A stretch of DNA of 64,000 nucleotides, from NCBI GenBank assembly GCA_963820035.1, contig CAWFYK010000002.1, positions 1,205,693-1,269,692 of the forward strand, in the 5' to 3' direction. The stretch is from JAWWPG01 sp963820035. GTDB lineage: Bacteria > Actinomycetota > Actinomycetes > Propionibacteriales > Nocardioidaceae. The stretch's first letter is position 1, and each line of letters starts with the position of its first letter. This document shows, piece after piece, positions 36,865-45,753 of the stretch. Below the pieces are notes generated by a model. It had not been told where the DNA came from, did no database searches, and worked only from the letters and a program-made list of their open reading frames with translations. A program made the translations under genes and the position numbers.

Positions 36865-37986
36865 GTGGGGCGTGTCGTTAGTTAGGTTACGATTGGCTGG
36901 GTGGGACGATAGGGCATGGCGAATCGTCCTGCGCCGGCGTTGGCGCTGCGTGAGGGTGACCGTGATGAGCTGGTGAGGCTTACCAGGGCGTCGTCGGTTC
37001 GGGCCGGGTTGGCGCAGCGGGCGCGGATCGTGCTGCTGGCTGCGGACGGGGTGTCGAACACGGCGATCGCGGATCGGGTGGGGGTGTCGCGGCCGACGGT
37101 GATCGACTGGCGCGACCGCTACGGCCAGCACGGGATCGCCGGGTTGGACGACGAGGAGCGGTCGGGTCGGCCGCGGACCATCGACCATCGGGCGGTGGTG
37201 TCGGCGACGTTGAAGACGCCGCCGAAGAAGTACGGCGTGACGCACTGGTCGAGCCGGCTGCTGGCCAGGCATCTGAAGATCGGGAACGCCACGGTGGCCC
37301 GGGCCTGGCGCGAGTACGGGGTCCAGCCGTGGCGAGCAGAGACGTTCAAGTTCTCCACCGACCCCGAGCTGGTCGCGAAGGTCACCGACGTCGTCGGTCT
37401 ATACCTGGAGCCGCCGGAGAACGCGATCGTGTTGTGTGTCGACGAAAAGTCCCAGATCCAGGCGTTGGACCGGACCGCGCCGATGCTGCCGATGCAGCCG
37501 GGCCTTCCCGAGCGGCGCACCCACGACTACACCCGCCACGGCACCACCACGCTGTTCGCGGCGCTGGACGTTGCCACCGGCAACGTCACCGGGTTGACCC
37601 AGCCCCGGCACCGCCACCAGGAGTTCCTGCGGTTCCTCAAACAGGTCGCCAAGGCATACCCCGACCAAGAGCTGCACCTCGTGATGGACAACTACGCCAC
37701 CCACAAGCGGGTCGAGATCCGCGACTGGCTCGCCGCGAACCCACGCGTGCACTTCCACTTCACCCCGACGTCTGGGTCGTGGCTCAACCTCGTCGAGGTC
37801 TGGTTCTCCATCATCGAGAAGCAAGCCATCCACCGAGGCAGCTTCGCCAGCGTCCGCGACCTCAACGCCAAGATCCGCGCCTTCATCAACGGCTGGAACG
37901 ACCGCTGCCACCCCTTCGTCTGGACCAAGACCGCAGACCAGATCCTCAAGAAAGCCAACCGTCAGACAACTTCAAACACGCCCCAC
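36865..37986 (+). mobile_element. IS630-family element, apparently complete
   Basis: Terminal repeats GTGGGGCGTGT (36865) and ACACGCCCCAC (37976-37986) with a duplicated TA target (36863-36864 and 37987-37988), as expected for IS630. The transposase (36916-37989, 357 residues) has an N-terminal HTH (NTAIADRVGVSRPTVIDWRD), then the DDE catalytic core: ENAIVLCVDEKSQIQALDRT, ELHLVMDNYATHKRVEIRDW and GSWLNLVEVWFSIIEKQAIH. The stop codon is supplied by the target TA. It lies 30 bp from the 3' end of the PEPCK gene and 50 bp from the IS5 remnant. Confidence 0.93.
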
Positions 37987-38016
37987 TAGTTGAGGCAGTC
38001 GGCGTCCGCTGCACCA

Positions 38017-39861
38017 TCAAGGCGTTTGTGCGGCCTCGAGGGCTGCGGCGACGCGGCGGTGCGCCTCCCAGATCTCCTCGGGCAGGCGGTCGAACTGCTT
38101 GAGGTGCTCCTCGCGGAAGCCCATCTCCTGCCGCCAGCGGGGCACGTCGATCGAGAGGATCCGCTCGAGGTCCTCGGGCTTTGTGCTCATGCCGTCGAGG
38201 ACCAGCTCGTCCTCGGCGGGGATGATGCCGACCGGGGTCTGGCGGCCCTTGACCTCGCCGTACTTGAGCTGGAGCAGCCATAGAAGCGGGCGCAGGTTGT
38301 CGCGGTAGCCGTGCCAGAGGAAGTGCCCGTCCTCGGGGTCACGCTGGAACCAGTTGACGTGCGCGAAAATCGGCTGGTCCTTCGCGGCGCCGACGATCTT
38401 GAGGTAGTGCGCGGCGTAGTCGCCCTCGCCGTAGGCCATGAACGGGCGGTTCGACATTGGGTCGTAGCGCAGCAGGCCCTCGACACCCTCGGCAGCGGCG
38501 GTCGCCTCGGCGCCGAGCGTCAGGCCGTCGTAGACGCCCTCGGCCAGGTCGGTGATGGCGCGGATCAACGGCTCCCGGTCCCGGGTGCGGCCACCGAAGA
38601 TGATCGCGTCGATCGGCACCCCGGTCGCGGCGTTGTAGTCGGGTGCGATGTTGGGCACGTTGTCCAAGGTGGTGGTGAACCGGCTGTTGGGGTGCGCCCA
38701 GTGGCTGTCGTCGCCGTTCTCGCGATCAGCGACGGGCGCGCCCGTCCAATCCAGCCAGCCGTGCGCCTCGGCCGGCGGTTGGGGCGTCTTGCCCTCCCAC
38801 CACACCTCGTGGGTCGTGGGGTTGTAGGCGACGTTGGTGAAGATCGTGCCGGTACCCTCGTCGATCGAGTGGAGCGCCGTGGGGTTGGTGGTCTCGTTGG
38901 TGTCCTTGGCGACGCCAAAGACGCCGTACTCGGGGTTCATCCCGTAGAGCCTGCCGTCCTCCTCCTTGACCCACAGCCACGCGATGTCGTCGCCGTAGAA
39001 CGACACGTGGTACCGCTTGCCGAGGGCGTCGGGCGCCAGCATCATCGCGAGGTTAGTCTTGCCCGAGGAACTCGGGAAGCCACCGCAGATGTGGTAGGTC
39101 TTGCCGGTCTCCTTGTCGTGGATCCCGATGAGCATGTACTGCTCGGCGAGGAACTTCTTCGAGGCCCAGCCGTCGTACGCCCCCTGCCGCAGGCCGTGGG
39201 CGATCTTGCCCAGCAGCGCATTGCCACCGTACGACGAGCCGAAGTGCAGGATCATGCGCTCGTCGGCGACCGTCACGAAGTAGCGCTGGTCATCTTCGGT
39301 GCCCTGGCCGAGGTTGTCCAGGTCGCCGGTGACGTGGACCGCGCGAACGAAACTGTTGGGGTCCGCCAGGTCGTTGACGAACTCGACGCTCACGCGGGAC
39401 ATCCGGATCATGTGCAGCACGACGGTCCGGGTGTCGGTCAGCTGCACCCCGGCAGCCCACGGAGCGAGCTCGTTGCCGGGCGGCGCCATCAGGTAGGGGA
39501 TGACGTACATCGTCTTGCCGGTCGAGGCCCCGCGCATCCGGTCCTCGAGCAGCGACTTCATCTCCGAGGCGGGGCGCCAATTGTTGTAGACACCCTTGTG
39601 CTCGGGGTTGCTGGTGGCCACGATCGTGCGCTCCTCCGAGCGCGCAGTGTCCTTGTGATGGCTGCGCGAGTAGTAGCGCCCTTCGCCGGCCGGCTCGAGC
39701 TCGCCGGAGTCCAGAGCCTCCTGGATGAGCCGCGTGTCGTCCGCGGCACTGACCACCTCGATACGCTCGGCGCCCGTCAGGTGAGCCCAGTAGCGCACGT
39801 ACTCACGAACCTTCGAGTTGATCAGACCCGCCGTATCGAGAACCTCATCAACATGTGTCAC
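38017..39861 (-). CDS. pckG: GTP-type phosphoenolpyruvate carboxykinase, divergent
   Basis: 614 residues from a GTG at 39861 with AAGG about 10 nt upstream. Recognised features: NEPHKGVYNNWRPASEM-like N-terminal region, MYVIPYLMAPPG, the Mn site HFGSSYGGNALLGKIAHGLR, GTP P-loop GGFPSSSGKTNLAMM, FYGDDIAWLWVKEEDGRLYG with NPEYGVFGVAKDTNETTNP, and the C-terminal WFQRDPEDGHFLWHGYRDNL. GTP-type PEPCKs have a reactive Cys in the P-loop (PSACGKTN); here that position is Ser266. Many other segments also differ from the usual actinobacterial enzyme, so this may be a distinct subfamily or a second copy. It interconverts oxaloacetate and PEP. Confidence 0.9.
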   Translation of the reverse strand: MTHVDEVLDTAGLINSKVREYVRYWAHLTGAERIEVVSAADDTRLIQEALDSGELEPAGEGRYYSRSHHKDTARSEERTIVATSNPEHKGVYNNWRPASEMKSLLEDRMRGASTGKTMYVIPYLMAPPGNELAPWAAGVQLTDTRTVVLHMIRMSRVSVEFVNDLADPNSFVRAVHVTGDLDNLGQGTEDDQRYFVTVADERMILHFGSSYGGNALLGKIAHGLRQGAYDGWASKKFLAEQYMLIGIHDKETGKTYHICGGFPSSSGKTNLAMMLAPDALGKRYHVSFYGDDIAWLWVKEEDGRLYGMNPEYGVFGVAKDTNETTNPTALHSIDEGTGTIFTNVAYNPTTHEVWWEGKTPQPPAEAHGWLDWTGAPVADRENGDDSHWAHPNSRFTTTLDNVPNIAPDYNAATGVPIDAIIFGGRTRDREPLIRAITDLAEGVYDGLTLGAEATAAAEGVEGLLRYDPMSNRPFMAYGEGDYAAHYLKIVGAAKDQPIFAHVNWFQRDPEDGHFLWHGYRDNLRPLLWLLQLKYGEVKGRQTPVGIIPAEDELVLDGMSTKPEDLERILSIDVPRWRQEMGFREEHLKQFDRLPEEIWEAHRRVAAALEAAQTP

Positions 39862-39984
39862 TGAGTGGACCTTTCCAAGGGAGGACCAAGCTGCGGCCCG
39901 CATCGGTGCAACGACCGGAGCGGACTGAGCCCCGCTGGTTGGCGGGCTTTGAGGTGATCCTCGGTGCCCACTCGCCGCCTTCGA

Positions 39985-40141
39985 TGGCCGCGTGATCTCT
40001 AGTATCCATGCTGGTGTTGAGCAGCGCCAAGGACTCCTCTGAGACCTGGCGCCGGTCGCCGGCGATCCATTCGTCGTGCATGTCTATCAGAACCGCTCCG
40101 ACGAGCCGGAGCTCCGCGGCGGCGTTGGGGAAGATCCCCAC
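39985..40141 (-). mobile_element. IS256-family transposase C-terminal remnant
   Basis: Minus strand reads FPNAAAELRLVGAVLIDMHD, EWIAGDRRQVSEESLALLNT, which is the tail of an IS256/mutator transposase. It follows directly on the broken end of the hydrolase pseudogene at about 40142. The rest of the element is missing. Confidence 0.75.
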
Positions 40142-40751
40142 GACGCGGCTGCGATGCTTCTTCTCGTGAAGCCGCGCCAGGTTTCGTTGAGGTCGGAGCC
40201 GGCCCGAAGTCCGACCTTCTTCAGCACGCGTCCGACCGCTTCGGCCTTACCGCTCACCCGGCGCGACGCGATGAAGGGCAGCAGGACCTCGGCCCCGGGA
40301 ATCGTCGCGGCACGGAGCAGAGGGCTGACCTCTCGTCCCATCCCGCCGGCGGCCACCAGGACTAGGGCTGCGACGCGCTCGGGGAAGAGGTAGCAGAACT
40401 CGACCGCATCCCGCCGCCGAGCACGTGACCGAGGAGAGTGACGCGCTCGATGCCGAGCTCGTCGATGAGGTCACGCAGGGTGGCCGCGTGCGCACCCAGG
40501 GAGTAGTCGCCCATGTGCTTCTCAGAGCCACCGTGGCCGAAAAGGTCTGGTATCAGCACCCGGTTGCGGTCTTCCAGGTCGATCAAGTGCTCCCAATGCC
40601 TGCTCGAGCCCAGCAGCCCGTGGATGAACATGATCGCCGCGCCCCGCCCGTCGTCGAAGTACGACAAGCAGTAATCCTGCAACGTCACGGTACGTATCTT
40701 CGGCCGTTTCGGACGACGTTCGACACCGTCCCTGACCTGCAGACCGCTCAC
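40142..40751 (-). pseudogene. alpha/beta-hydrolase, frameshifted and truncated
   Basis: From 40751: YFDDGRGAAIMFIHGLLGSS, VLIPDLFGHGGSEKHMGDYS and RVTLLGHVLGGG. The nucleophile elbow normally reads GHSLGG; the Ser is Val here. A one-base deletion near 40405 ends the frame; the next frame continues VEFCYLFPERVAALVLVAAG, GMGREVSPLLRAATIPG and ends at the IS256 scar. Its stop-proximal end is lost, so no His. It overlaps the methyltransferase gene by 4 nt at its own 5' end, so it was once the second gene of that operon. Confidence 0.8.
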
Positions 40752-41416
40752 GGACCGTCCGTGGACTCACGGCGCGGAGCAAGGACAGCGATCGTGATGG
40801 CGCCGCCCGCCGTCGGCCGAACAGCCTGTGCCTCGAGCCCGGCTTCATCGAGCAGCGCGGGTAGACCCCCGCGGCGCAGGTAGTCGAAACAGTTGGCCGC
40901 ATGGCGCGGTCCGCCAGCGAGCTCAGCGAGCACCGTGATCCCGCGCCCCAGCCATCCTCGAGGGAAGCGCAGTCCCGACGTACCGAAGTCGATCACGAGC
41001 ACCTGCCCGTCGCCGACGAGCACGCGGGCGGCCTCCCGGAGAATCCCGACAGCCTCGTCCCGCCCGACGGAATGCAGCACCAGCGACACCAGCACCAGGT
41101 CGGCCGATGCATCGTCAACCGGCAACCTAGAACCGTCGATGAGTCGCAGGTCTGCTGCACCACCCAACCGGTCACGCGCCTGCGCGATCATCGCGGGAGA
41201 CGGATCGGCACCGATCACGTGGCAGCCCGCTGCTGCATACTCCGCCAGCGCCGATCCCGTGCCGCAGCCGACATCAAGGACGGTCCACCCAGGATGGGGT
41301 GGGCACAGCCGGTGGGCTGCTGCGCGAAGCGGCTCGTTGAGCGGCTCGACGAGCAAGTCATAGAGCCGCGCCTGGATCGCATAGGCGTCGGTCACTGCGA
41401 TCACCTCCGTCGACAT
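40748..41416 (-). CDS. class I SAM-dependent methyltransferase
   Basis: 222 residues from an ATG at 41416. Motif I is TVLDVGCGTGSALAEYAAAG, followed by VIGADPSPAMIAQARDRLGG (acidic end of strand 2) and ADLRLIDGSRLPVDDASADL. Motif post-I VLVSLVLHSVGRDEAVGILR is usual for UbiE/Methyltransf_11 proteins. The C-terminus has the small cap helix FDYLRRGGLPALLDEAGLEA. Substrate unknown; its downstream partner is the dead hydrolase. Confidence 0.9.
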   Translation of the reverse strand: MSTEVIAVTDAYAIQARLYDLLVEPLNEPLRAAAHRLCPPHPGWTVLDVGCGTGSALAEYAAAGCHVIGADPSPAMIAQARDRLGGAADLRLIDGSRLPVDDASADLVLVSLVLHSVGRDEAVGILREAARVLVGDGQVLVIDFGTSGLRFPRGWLGRGITVLAELAGGPRHAANCFDYLRRGGLPALLDEAGLEAQAVRPTAGGAITIAVLAPRRESTDGP

Positions 41417-41469
41417 CGTTCGTCCAGTCCGTCATATCACGGGGCGGGAAGCTGCCCGCTCAACCCGAA

Positions 41470-41739
41470 TCAGTTCAGCTCGAGGTCGGCCAGCCAAAGC
41501 TGGGCCAGGTCGACGAACGGGCTGGAGCCTCCCAGTGACCTTCCACTGCTCGGCTCCGGCCGGTCCGCCAGACGCTCCTTGAGCCGATGACGGGCGGCCG
41601 CGGCGGTCCGGCCGGCGACCCGGATCTGTCGGACTCTGCCGTCCTCGTCGCGGATGCGGGTCTCGGCAACCATGCTGCGGCCGCGGCGACGGACGTTGAT
41701 CGACCCGTACGCGCCGATCGGGGTATTGGGCCGACTCAT
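41470..41739 (-). pseudogene. tyrosine integrase, N-terminal 89 residues only
   Basis: ATG at 41739, stop at 41470. PNTPIGAYGSINVRRRGRSM, VAETRIRDEDGRVRQIRVAG, RTAAAARHRLKERLADRPEP and FVDLAQLWLADLELN are the AP2-like arm-binding domain and first SAM-like helix of a phage or ICE-type integrase of about 400 residues. The catalytic domain is absent. It begins 1 nt after the excisionase stop. Confidence 0.8.
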
Positions 41740-41740
41740 C

Positions 41741-42103
41741 TCAACGACCGAGCGCTGGGTGCCGCTCGGCGTCAGCCTCCTCCATCCGTGCCAGCCACGC
41801 GTCGATCTCGCTGACCCGGAACCGCAGTTCCCGGCCAACCCGGAAGCCGCGGGGTCCACGCCCCTGGCTACGCAGGTCGTAGATGGTCTGCACACTGACA
41901 GACAGCCGGGCGGCCAACTCCGAGAGGGTGAGTGCGGGCTCGAGTCGGCCATCGTTCTCGGCAGTGCTCCCCGTACGAGTGATCTTGGTCTCCATGCCGA
42001 GCAGGTGTCCAAGCCGCTCCGTGGTGCGCCGAGACGGACCGAGAAGCGGCGCAGAAGGGGCGAGGCCGACGTCCAAAGTGCTGACTTTTCGCTGACACTG
42101 CAT
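41741..42103 (-). CDS. excisionase-type HTH protein (Xis)
   Basis: 120 residues from the ATG at 42103, which has GAGGAG 8 nt upstream; the inner ATG at 41995 lacks one. The C-terminal half is a MerR/HTH_17 fold: LEPALTLSELAARLSVSVQT, IYDLRSQGRGPRGFRVGREL and RFRVSEIDAWLARMEEADAE. Such proteins steer the integrase to excision and usually precede int, as here. Confidence 0.85.
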   Translation of the reverse strand: MQCQRKVSTLDVGLAPSAPLLGPSRRTTERLGHLLGMETKITRTGSTAENDGRLEPALTLSELAARLSVSVQTIYDLRSQGRGPRGFRVGRELRFRVSEIDAWLARMEEADAERHPALGR

Positions 42104-42447
42104 GCCGAACTCCTCGGTAAGGACTTCGGGTTAGGCGTCTGACCAGGACGTTTGGTGGAGCTGAGGGGACTCGAACCCCTGACCCCCTCGTCTGGGCTGC
42201 AGCGCTTTTCGGGGTGAGGTCATTGCCCGTTCGTCTTGCAGCTTCTCGGAGAAACACCTGTTCACCTGGGCCGTCGTCCAGAACCAGCCGGGATGTGCCG
42301 GCACGACTATACCGATCGTCTCGTGCCGTCTCGGGGCATCTACCGCTTGCTCGGATGGGTGAAGTGCCGAGTTTTCGCCGAGGCTGCTCCCAGTTTGCCC
42401 TCTTGTTCATGCCCGGCGAGAACCGCGCGCCTACCGCCGAATGTGCC
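42104..42447. other. attachment-site region, otherwise non-coding
   Basis: 344 bases between the excisionase and HEPN genes. Apart from the tRNA 3' end at 42153-42190, I find no coding or RNA feature. Confidence 0.4.
42153..42190 (-). repeat. tRNA-Ala-like 3' end, probable integration site
   Basis: On the minus strand the sequence gives a T-arm (AGGGG TTCGAGT CCCCT) followed by CAGCTCCA and CCA, the 3' end of a tRNA with the AGCTCCACCA ending typical of tRNA-Ala. The matching 5' half and anticodon arm are not present upstream, so this is a duplicated 3' end, as left when an element inserts at a tRNA gene. Confidence 0.7.
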
Positions 42448-42903
42448 TCAGAACAGGCCGAGCTGATTAAGCAGACCGTCGGCTGCCGTGATCATCGCGG
42501 CGGCATGGTCGATCGACTCGCGGGCCTCGTCGACGGTTGCCTCGTCGCCCGGTCCCTGCGGGTACTCCAGCTCGTTGCGGCGTCGGCGCAGCGCACCGAA
42601 CTGCCGGAAGCCAGCAGCGAACTGGGCACGAACGGCCTGCTCGACGGCGTAGTGGCCACCCCTGGTCGTGGGCCGCAGCCCCTGATGGGCAAGAAGGCCG
42701 GTCAATGCCTGCCGGGATGCGTCGTAGGCAAGGACGAAGGCTGAGTCCGGGTCGCGCTCGACCGCTAGCTTCGCTGTCTCCACGGTGACATGAGCCTTTT
42801 CCAGCAGGCGTTCCCCGCTAGCAGCCGCACCGGTCACCGTCTGAAGGTCACCGGCCTTGATCAGCGCCTCGATGTCTGCCGCACCGCGGTTCCACCGCGC
42901 CAT
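42448..42903 (-). CDS. HEPN-domain protein (paired with MNT)
   Basis: 151 residues, all-helical. LEKAHVTVETAKLAVERDPD, AFVLAYDASRQALTGLLAHQ and LRRRRNELEYPQGPGDEATV, the last carrying an R-x-x-N-E-x-E-Y motif in place of the catalytic RX4-6H. It starts inside the stop of the upstream nucleotidyltransferase gene (TGATG). HEPN proteins of such pairs are RNase toxins or RNA-binding partners. The motif form matches the SAV_6107-like branch. Confidence 0.8.
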   Translation of the reverse strand: MARWNRGAADIEALIKAGDLQTVTGAAASGERLLEKAHVTVETAKLAVERDPDSAFVLAYDASRQALTGLLAHQGLRPTTRGGHYAVEQAVRAQFAAGFRQFGALRRRRNELEYPQGPGDEATVDEARESIDHAAAMITAADGLLNQLGLF

Positions 42904-43496
42904 CAGACGGCCGCCTTCTCATCGGCATCGAACACGACAGCGCACGGCGAGGCCTGGATCTGAGCAACAAGCGAGTCTGACGGGTCGCGCCACTGCTTGC
43001 CCGTCCGGACGACCGGGTTGACCTGGATCCCCAACCGAGCCTGTGCCCGGTCGGCCGCCTCGTAGACGTCCGCCCTGTCGACGTTCCCGACCACGAGCAC
43101 GTCGATGTCATGCGGCGGCGGCCCCGCCTCGCCGGCGTACCGGGCAGCCCACGAACCGAAGATCAACACCTGCTCGGCGCCGTCGAAGGCGAACTCCTCG
43201 CCGACCACGACCTTCGGCCCGAACGTCACCTCCAACAACGCCGTCAGTGCCGACGCCGCCGGGTGACTCAGGTCCCCATGAACCAACCGGTTGCGGCCCT
43301 GCATGCGGCTGGCGATCAGTCCCGCCCGATCCAAGCGGACCACCTCCCGATGCAATGTCGACAACGGCACCCCGAGACGCTCGGCAAGCTCGCTCACCCC
43401 AAACTCCTGATCCGGATGCAGCAGCAGCCACATCAGCAGCTCCGCCTGATGCTGCGACCGGAACACCGGAAGCAGAGCCGGACCGTCACTACGCAT
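42903..43496 (-). CDS. winged-helix plus minimal nucleotidyltransferase (MNT) protein
   Basis: 197 residues from the ATG at 43496. Residues 1-85 are a winged-helix domain (HPDQEFGVSELAERLGVPLS, TLHREVVRLDRAGLIASRMQ). Residues about 100-197 are an MNT domain with QVLIFGSWAARYAGEAGPPP and HDIDVLVVGNVDRADVYEAA (GS motif and paired Asp). In MNT/HEPN systems the MNT protein adds AMP to and silences the HEPN toxin. The winged helix suggests auto-regulation. The leader is A/T-rich compared with the window. Confidence 0.87.
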   Translation of the reverse strand: MRSDGPALLPVFRSQHQAELLMWLLLHPDQEFGVSELAERLGVPLSTLHREVVRLDRAGLIASRMQGRNRLVHGDLSHPAASALTALLEVTFGPKVVVGEEFAFDGAEQVLIFGSWAARYAGEAGPPPHDIDVLVVGNVDRADVYEAADRAQARLGIQVNPVVRTGKQWRDPSDSLVAQIQASPCAVVFDADEKAAV

Positions 43497-43631
43497 ACCT
43501 GAAATATATCTCCCGCTTATAGGGATCGTCAACCATATGACCCCGCCAGAGCTGTGCCCCAGGTTCGGATCCGTGTCCAATAGGGGATCCGCTTACAGGA
43601 CGCGCCGACGGCCCGACTCCGAGTCGAGTCC

Positions 43632-45468
43632 CTAGGAGTCTGCTGAACAATGCGCGTCGTTCGGGTCTGAGTTCCTTGGGTTCGAGATGATTGGGTATGC
43701 AGGGTCGTCCGCTTGATGAGCGTGAGTTGTTGGATGCCGAGTCGGTTGCTGGTCATTTGGTCGATGAGGGCAGCGTGTTCTGGTTGTTGGCCGAGCATCG
43801 CCGGGTGCTGTTCGCGGGGGCGATGTTCGCGGACCTGTTCCCTTCGGGTCGTGGTCGTCCCTCGGTACCGGTCGACATTGCCGCGTCGATCTTGGTCTTG
43901 CAGGCGTTGCATGGGCTGTCGGACCGTGAAGCGATGGCCGCGTTACGGACTGATCTGCGGTGGAAGGTCGCGTGTGGTCTGCCGATCGGGCATGGCGGGT
44001 TCGACCCGTCGACGTTGACGTATTGGCGCAAGCGCCTCGCGGCGAGCGCAGCGCCGAACCGGATCTTCGACGCGGTGAAGGCGGTGGTCGCGGAGACCGG
44101 GGTCCTCAATGGCAGGAACCGGCGGGCACTGGACTCGACCATCCTTGATGATGCGGTCGCGACCCAAGACACCGTGACGCAGCTGATCGCGGTGATCCGC
44201 AAGGTCCGTCGCGAGGTCCCCGGTGCTGCTGAGGTGGTGACCGAAAGGTGCAGTGCGCACGACTATGACAATCCGGGTAAGCCGCAGATCGCTTGGGACG
44301 ACAGCGAAGCCCGCGCGGTCTTGGTCGATGCGTTGGTCCGCGACGCTCTCGCGCTGCTCGAGGTCCTCAGCACCTGGAGTCTTGACGGGCCTGCGGCCGA
44401 GGCGGTCGCGTTGCTGGCGCTGATCGCGGGCCAAGACGTCGAGCCGGCGCCCGGGTCCGACGGCACCGACGGGCGCTGGCAGATCGCCCGCAGCGTCGCC
44501 CCGGACCGGGTGATCAGCATCGTGGACCCCGAGGCGCGGCACGCCCATAAGACCGTGCATCGCCGCCAGGACGGGTTCAAGGCTCACCTCGCGGTCGAGC
44601 CCGAGACGGGGATCACGACCGGGTGTGAGTTCACCAAGGCATCAGGCGTGGCGGCTGCGGACGGCACGACCGGGATCCGGCTCCTCGACCACGACACCAC
44701 CCTGGCCGAGCTCGACCAGGACGAGGTCGCCGACGTGCTGGGTGACAGCGCCTACGGCACCGGTGACGCACTCGAGGCGATCATCGGAGCCGGGCACGTC
44801 CCCCTGGTCAAGCCGGGACCGCTCAAGGCGACCGTTCCGGGCGGGTTCACCCTGGACGACTTCACCATCGATGAGCAAGCCGGGACCGCGACCTGCCCCA
44901 ACGGCTTGACCCGCCCGATCACCAAGACCCGAAAAGTGACCTTCGGGGCAGGCTGTCGAGAGTGCCCGCTCCGGGCGCTGTGCACGACCGCCAAGTCCGG
45001 CCGGATGCTGAACCTGCACCAGCACCATGGGCTGCTGCGTGACCACCGCAAACGCGCGAAAGACCCTGCCTGGCAAGCCGCCTACCGCCAACACCGGCCG
45101 ATGGTCGAGCGCTCGATCGCCTGGCTGGTCGCCGGCGGGAACCGCAAGGTCCGCTACCGCGGCGTCACCAAAAACAACGCCTGGCTCCACAACCGCACCG
45201 CAGCCCTGAACCTGCGCCGACTGCTGAACCTCGGCCTCATCCGACAGCACGGGGCCTGGGCCCTGGCCTGAGTCCAACAGCAGCCACCACAAGCCAGCAT
45301 CCGAGGGCCCGCCAGGCCCCAGGACGCCCTACGCGGTCGACCATCGGCCACCTCGCGCACACCGAACGAGGCAGTCACAACCACGCCACGACACGTGACA
45401 AGTCCCCAGCCGAGCGAGCATCAGCTGACAACCCCCCGAAACAAGCCTTGTTCAGCAGTCTCCTAGAC
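43632..45468 (+). mobile_element. IS1182-family element
   Basis: Terminal repeats CTAGGAGTCTGCTGAACAA (43632-43650) and its inverted near-copy at 45450-45468 (18 of 19). The transposase (43697-45271, about 524 residues) has the N-terminal IS1182 domain LFAGAMFADLFPSGRGRPSV, WKVACGLPIGHGGFDPSTLT and YWRKRLAASAAPNRIFDAVK, then DDE-core pieces RALDSTILDDAVATQD, VADVLGDSAYGTGDALEAII, the CxxC-type CRECPLRALC and VERSIAWLVAGGNRKVRYRG. All catalytic positions are present. A second left-end-like sequence GCTGCTGAACAAG at 45478 is a trace of another copy. Confidence 0.92.
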
Positions 45469-45753
45469 GCTCTTCGGGCTGCTGAACAAGCGCCGAACTG
45501 CGAACTGCGCCGACCGCCGGGCACGACCAGGCGATGTTCGGCAACAATGCTGACCACCAGCCGTCGTGGGTCTATCAGGAGGCAGTCACTTTCACGACTC
45601 CGATGCCCGTGGCGGGATCTGGCGTCGTTTCGCAGCGCGCGCCGGCCCCGCGAAGTAGTGCCACCCAGCGCCGACGACGGTTGGCCGGTCGCCCCGTGGG
45701 CCGGCAGCAGGTTCAGGACGGTGAACGTCCGGAATGCGTGCCAGGATCGCGAC
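45469..45753. other. gap with no supported gene
   Basis: 285 bases after IS1182. No recognisable feature except the IS-end trace at 45478. Confidence 0.4.

Noticed and set aside
38311..39864. 517-codon plus-strand frame
   Set aside because: Antisense of PEPCK, whose catalytic motifs are all on the minus strand.
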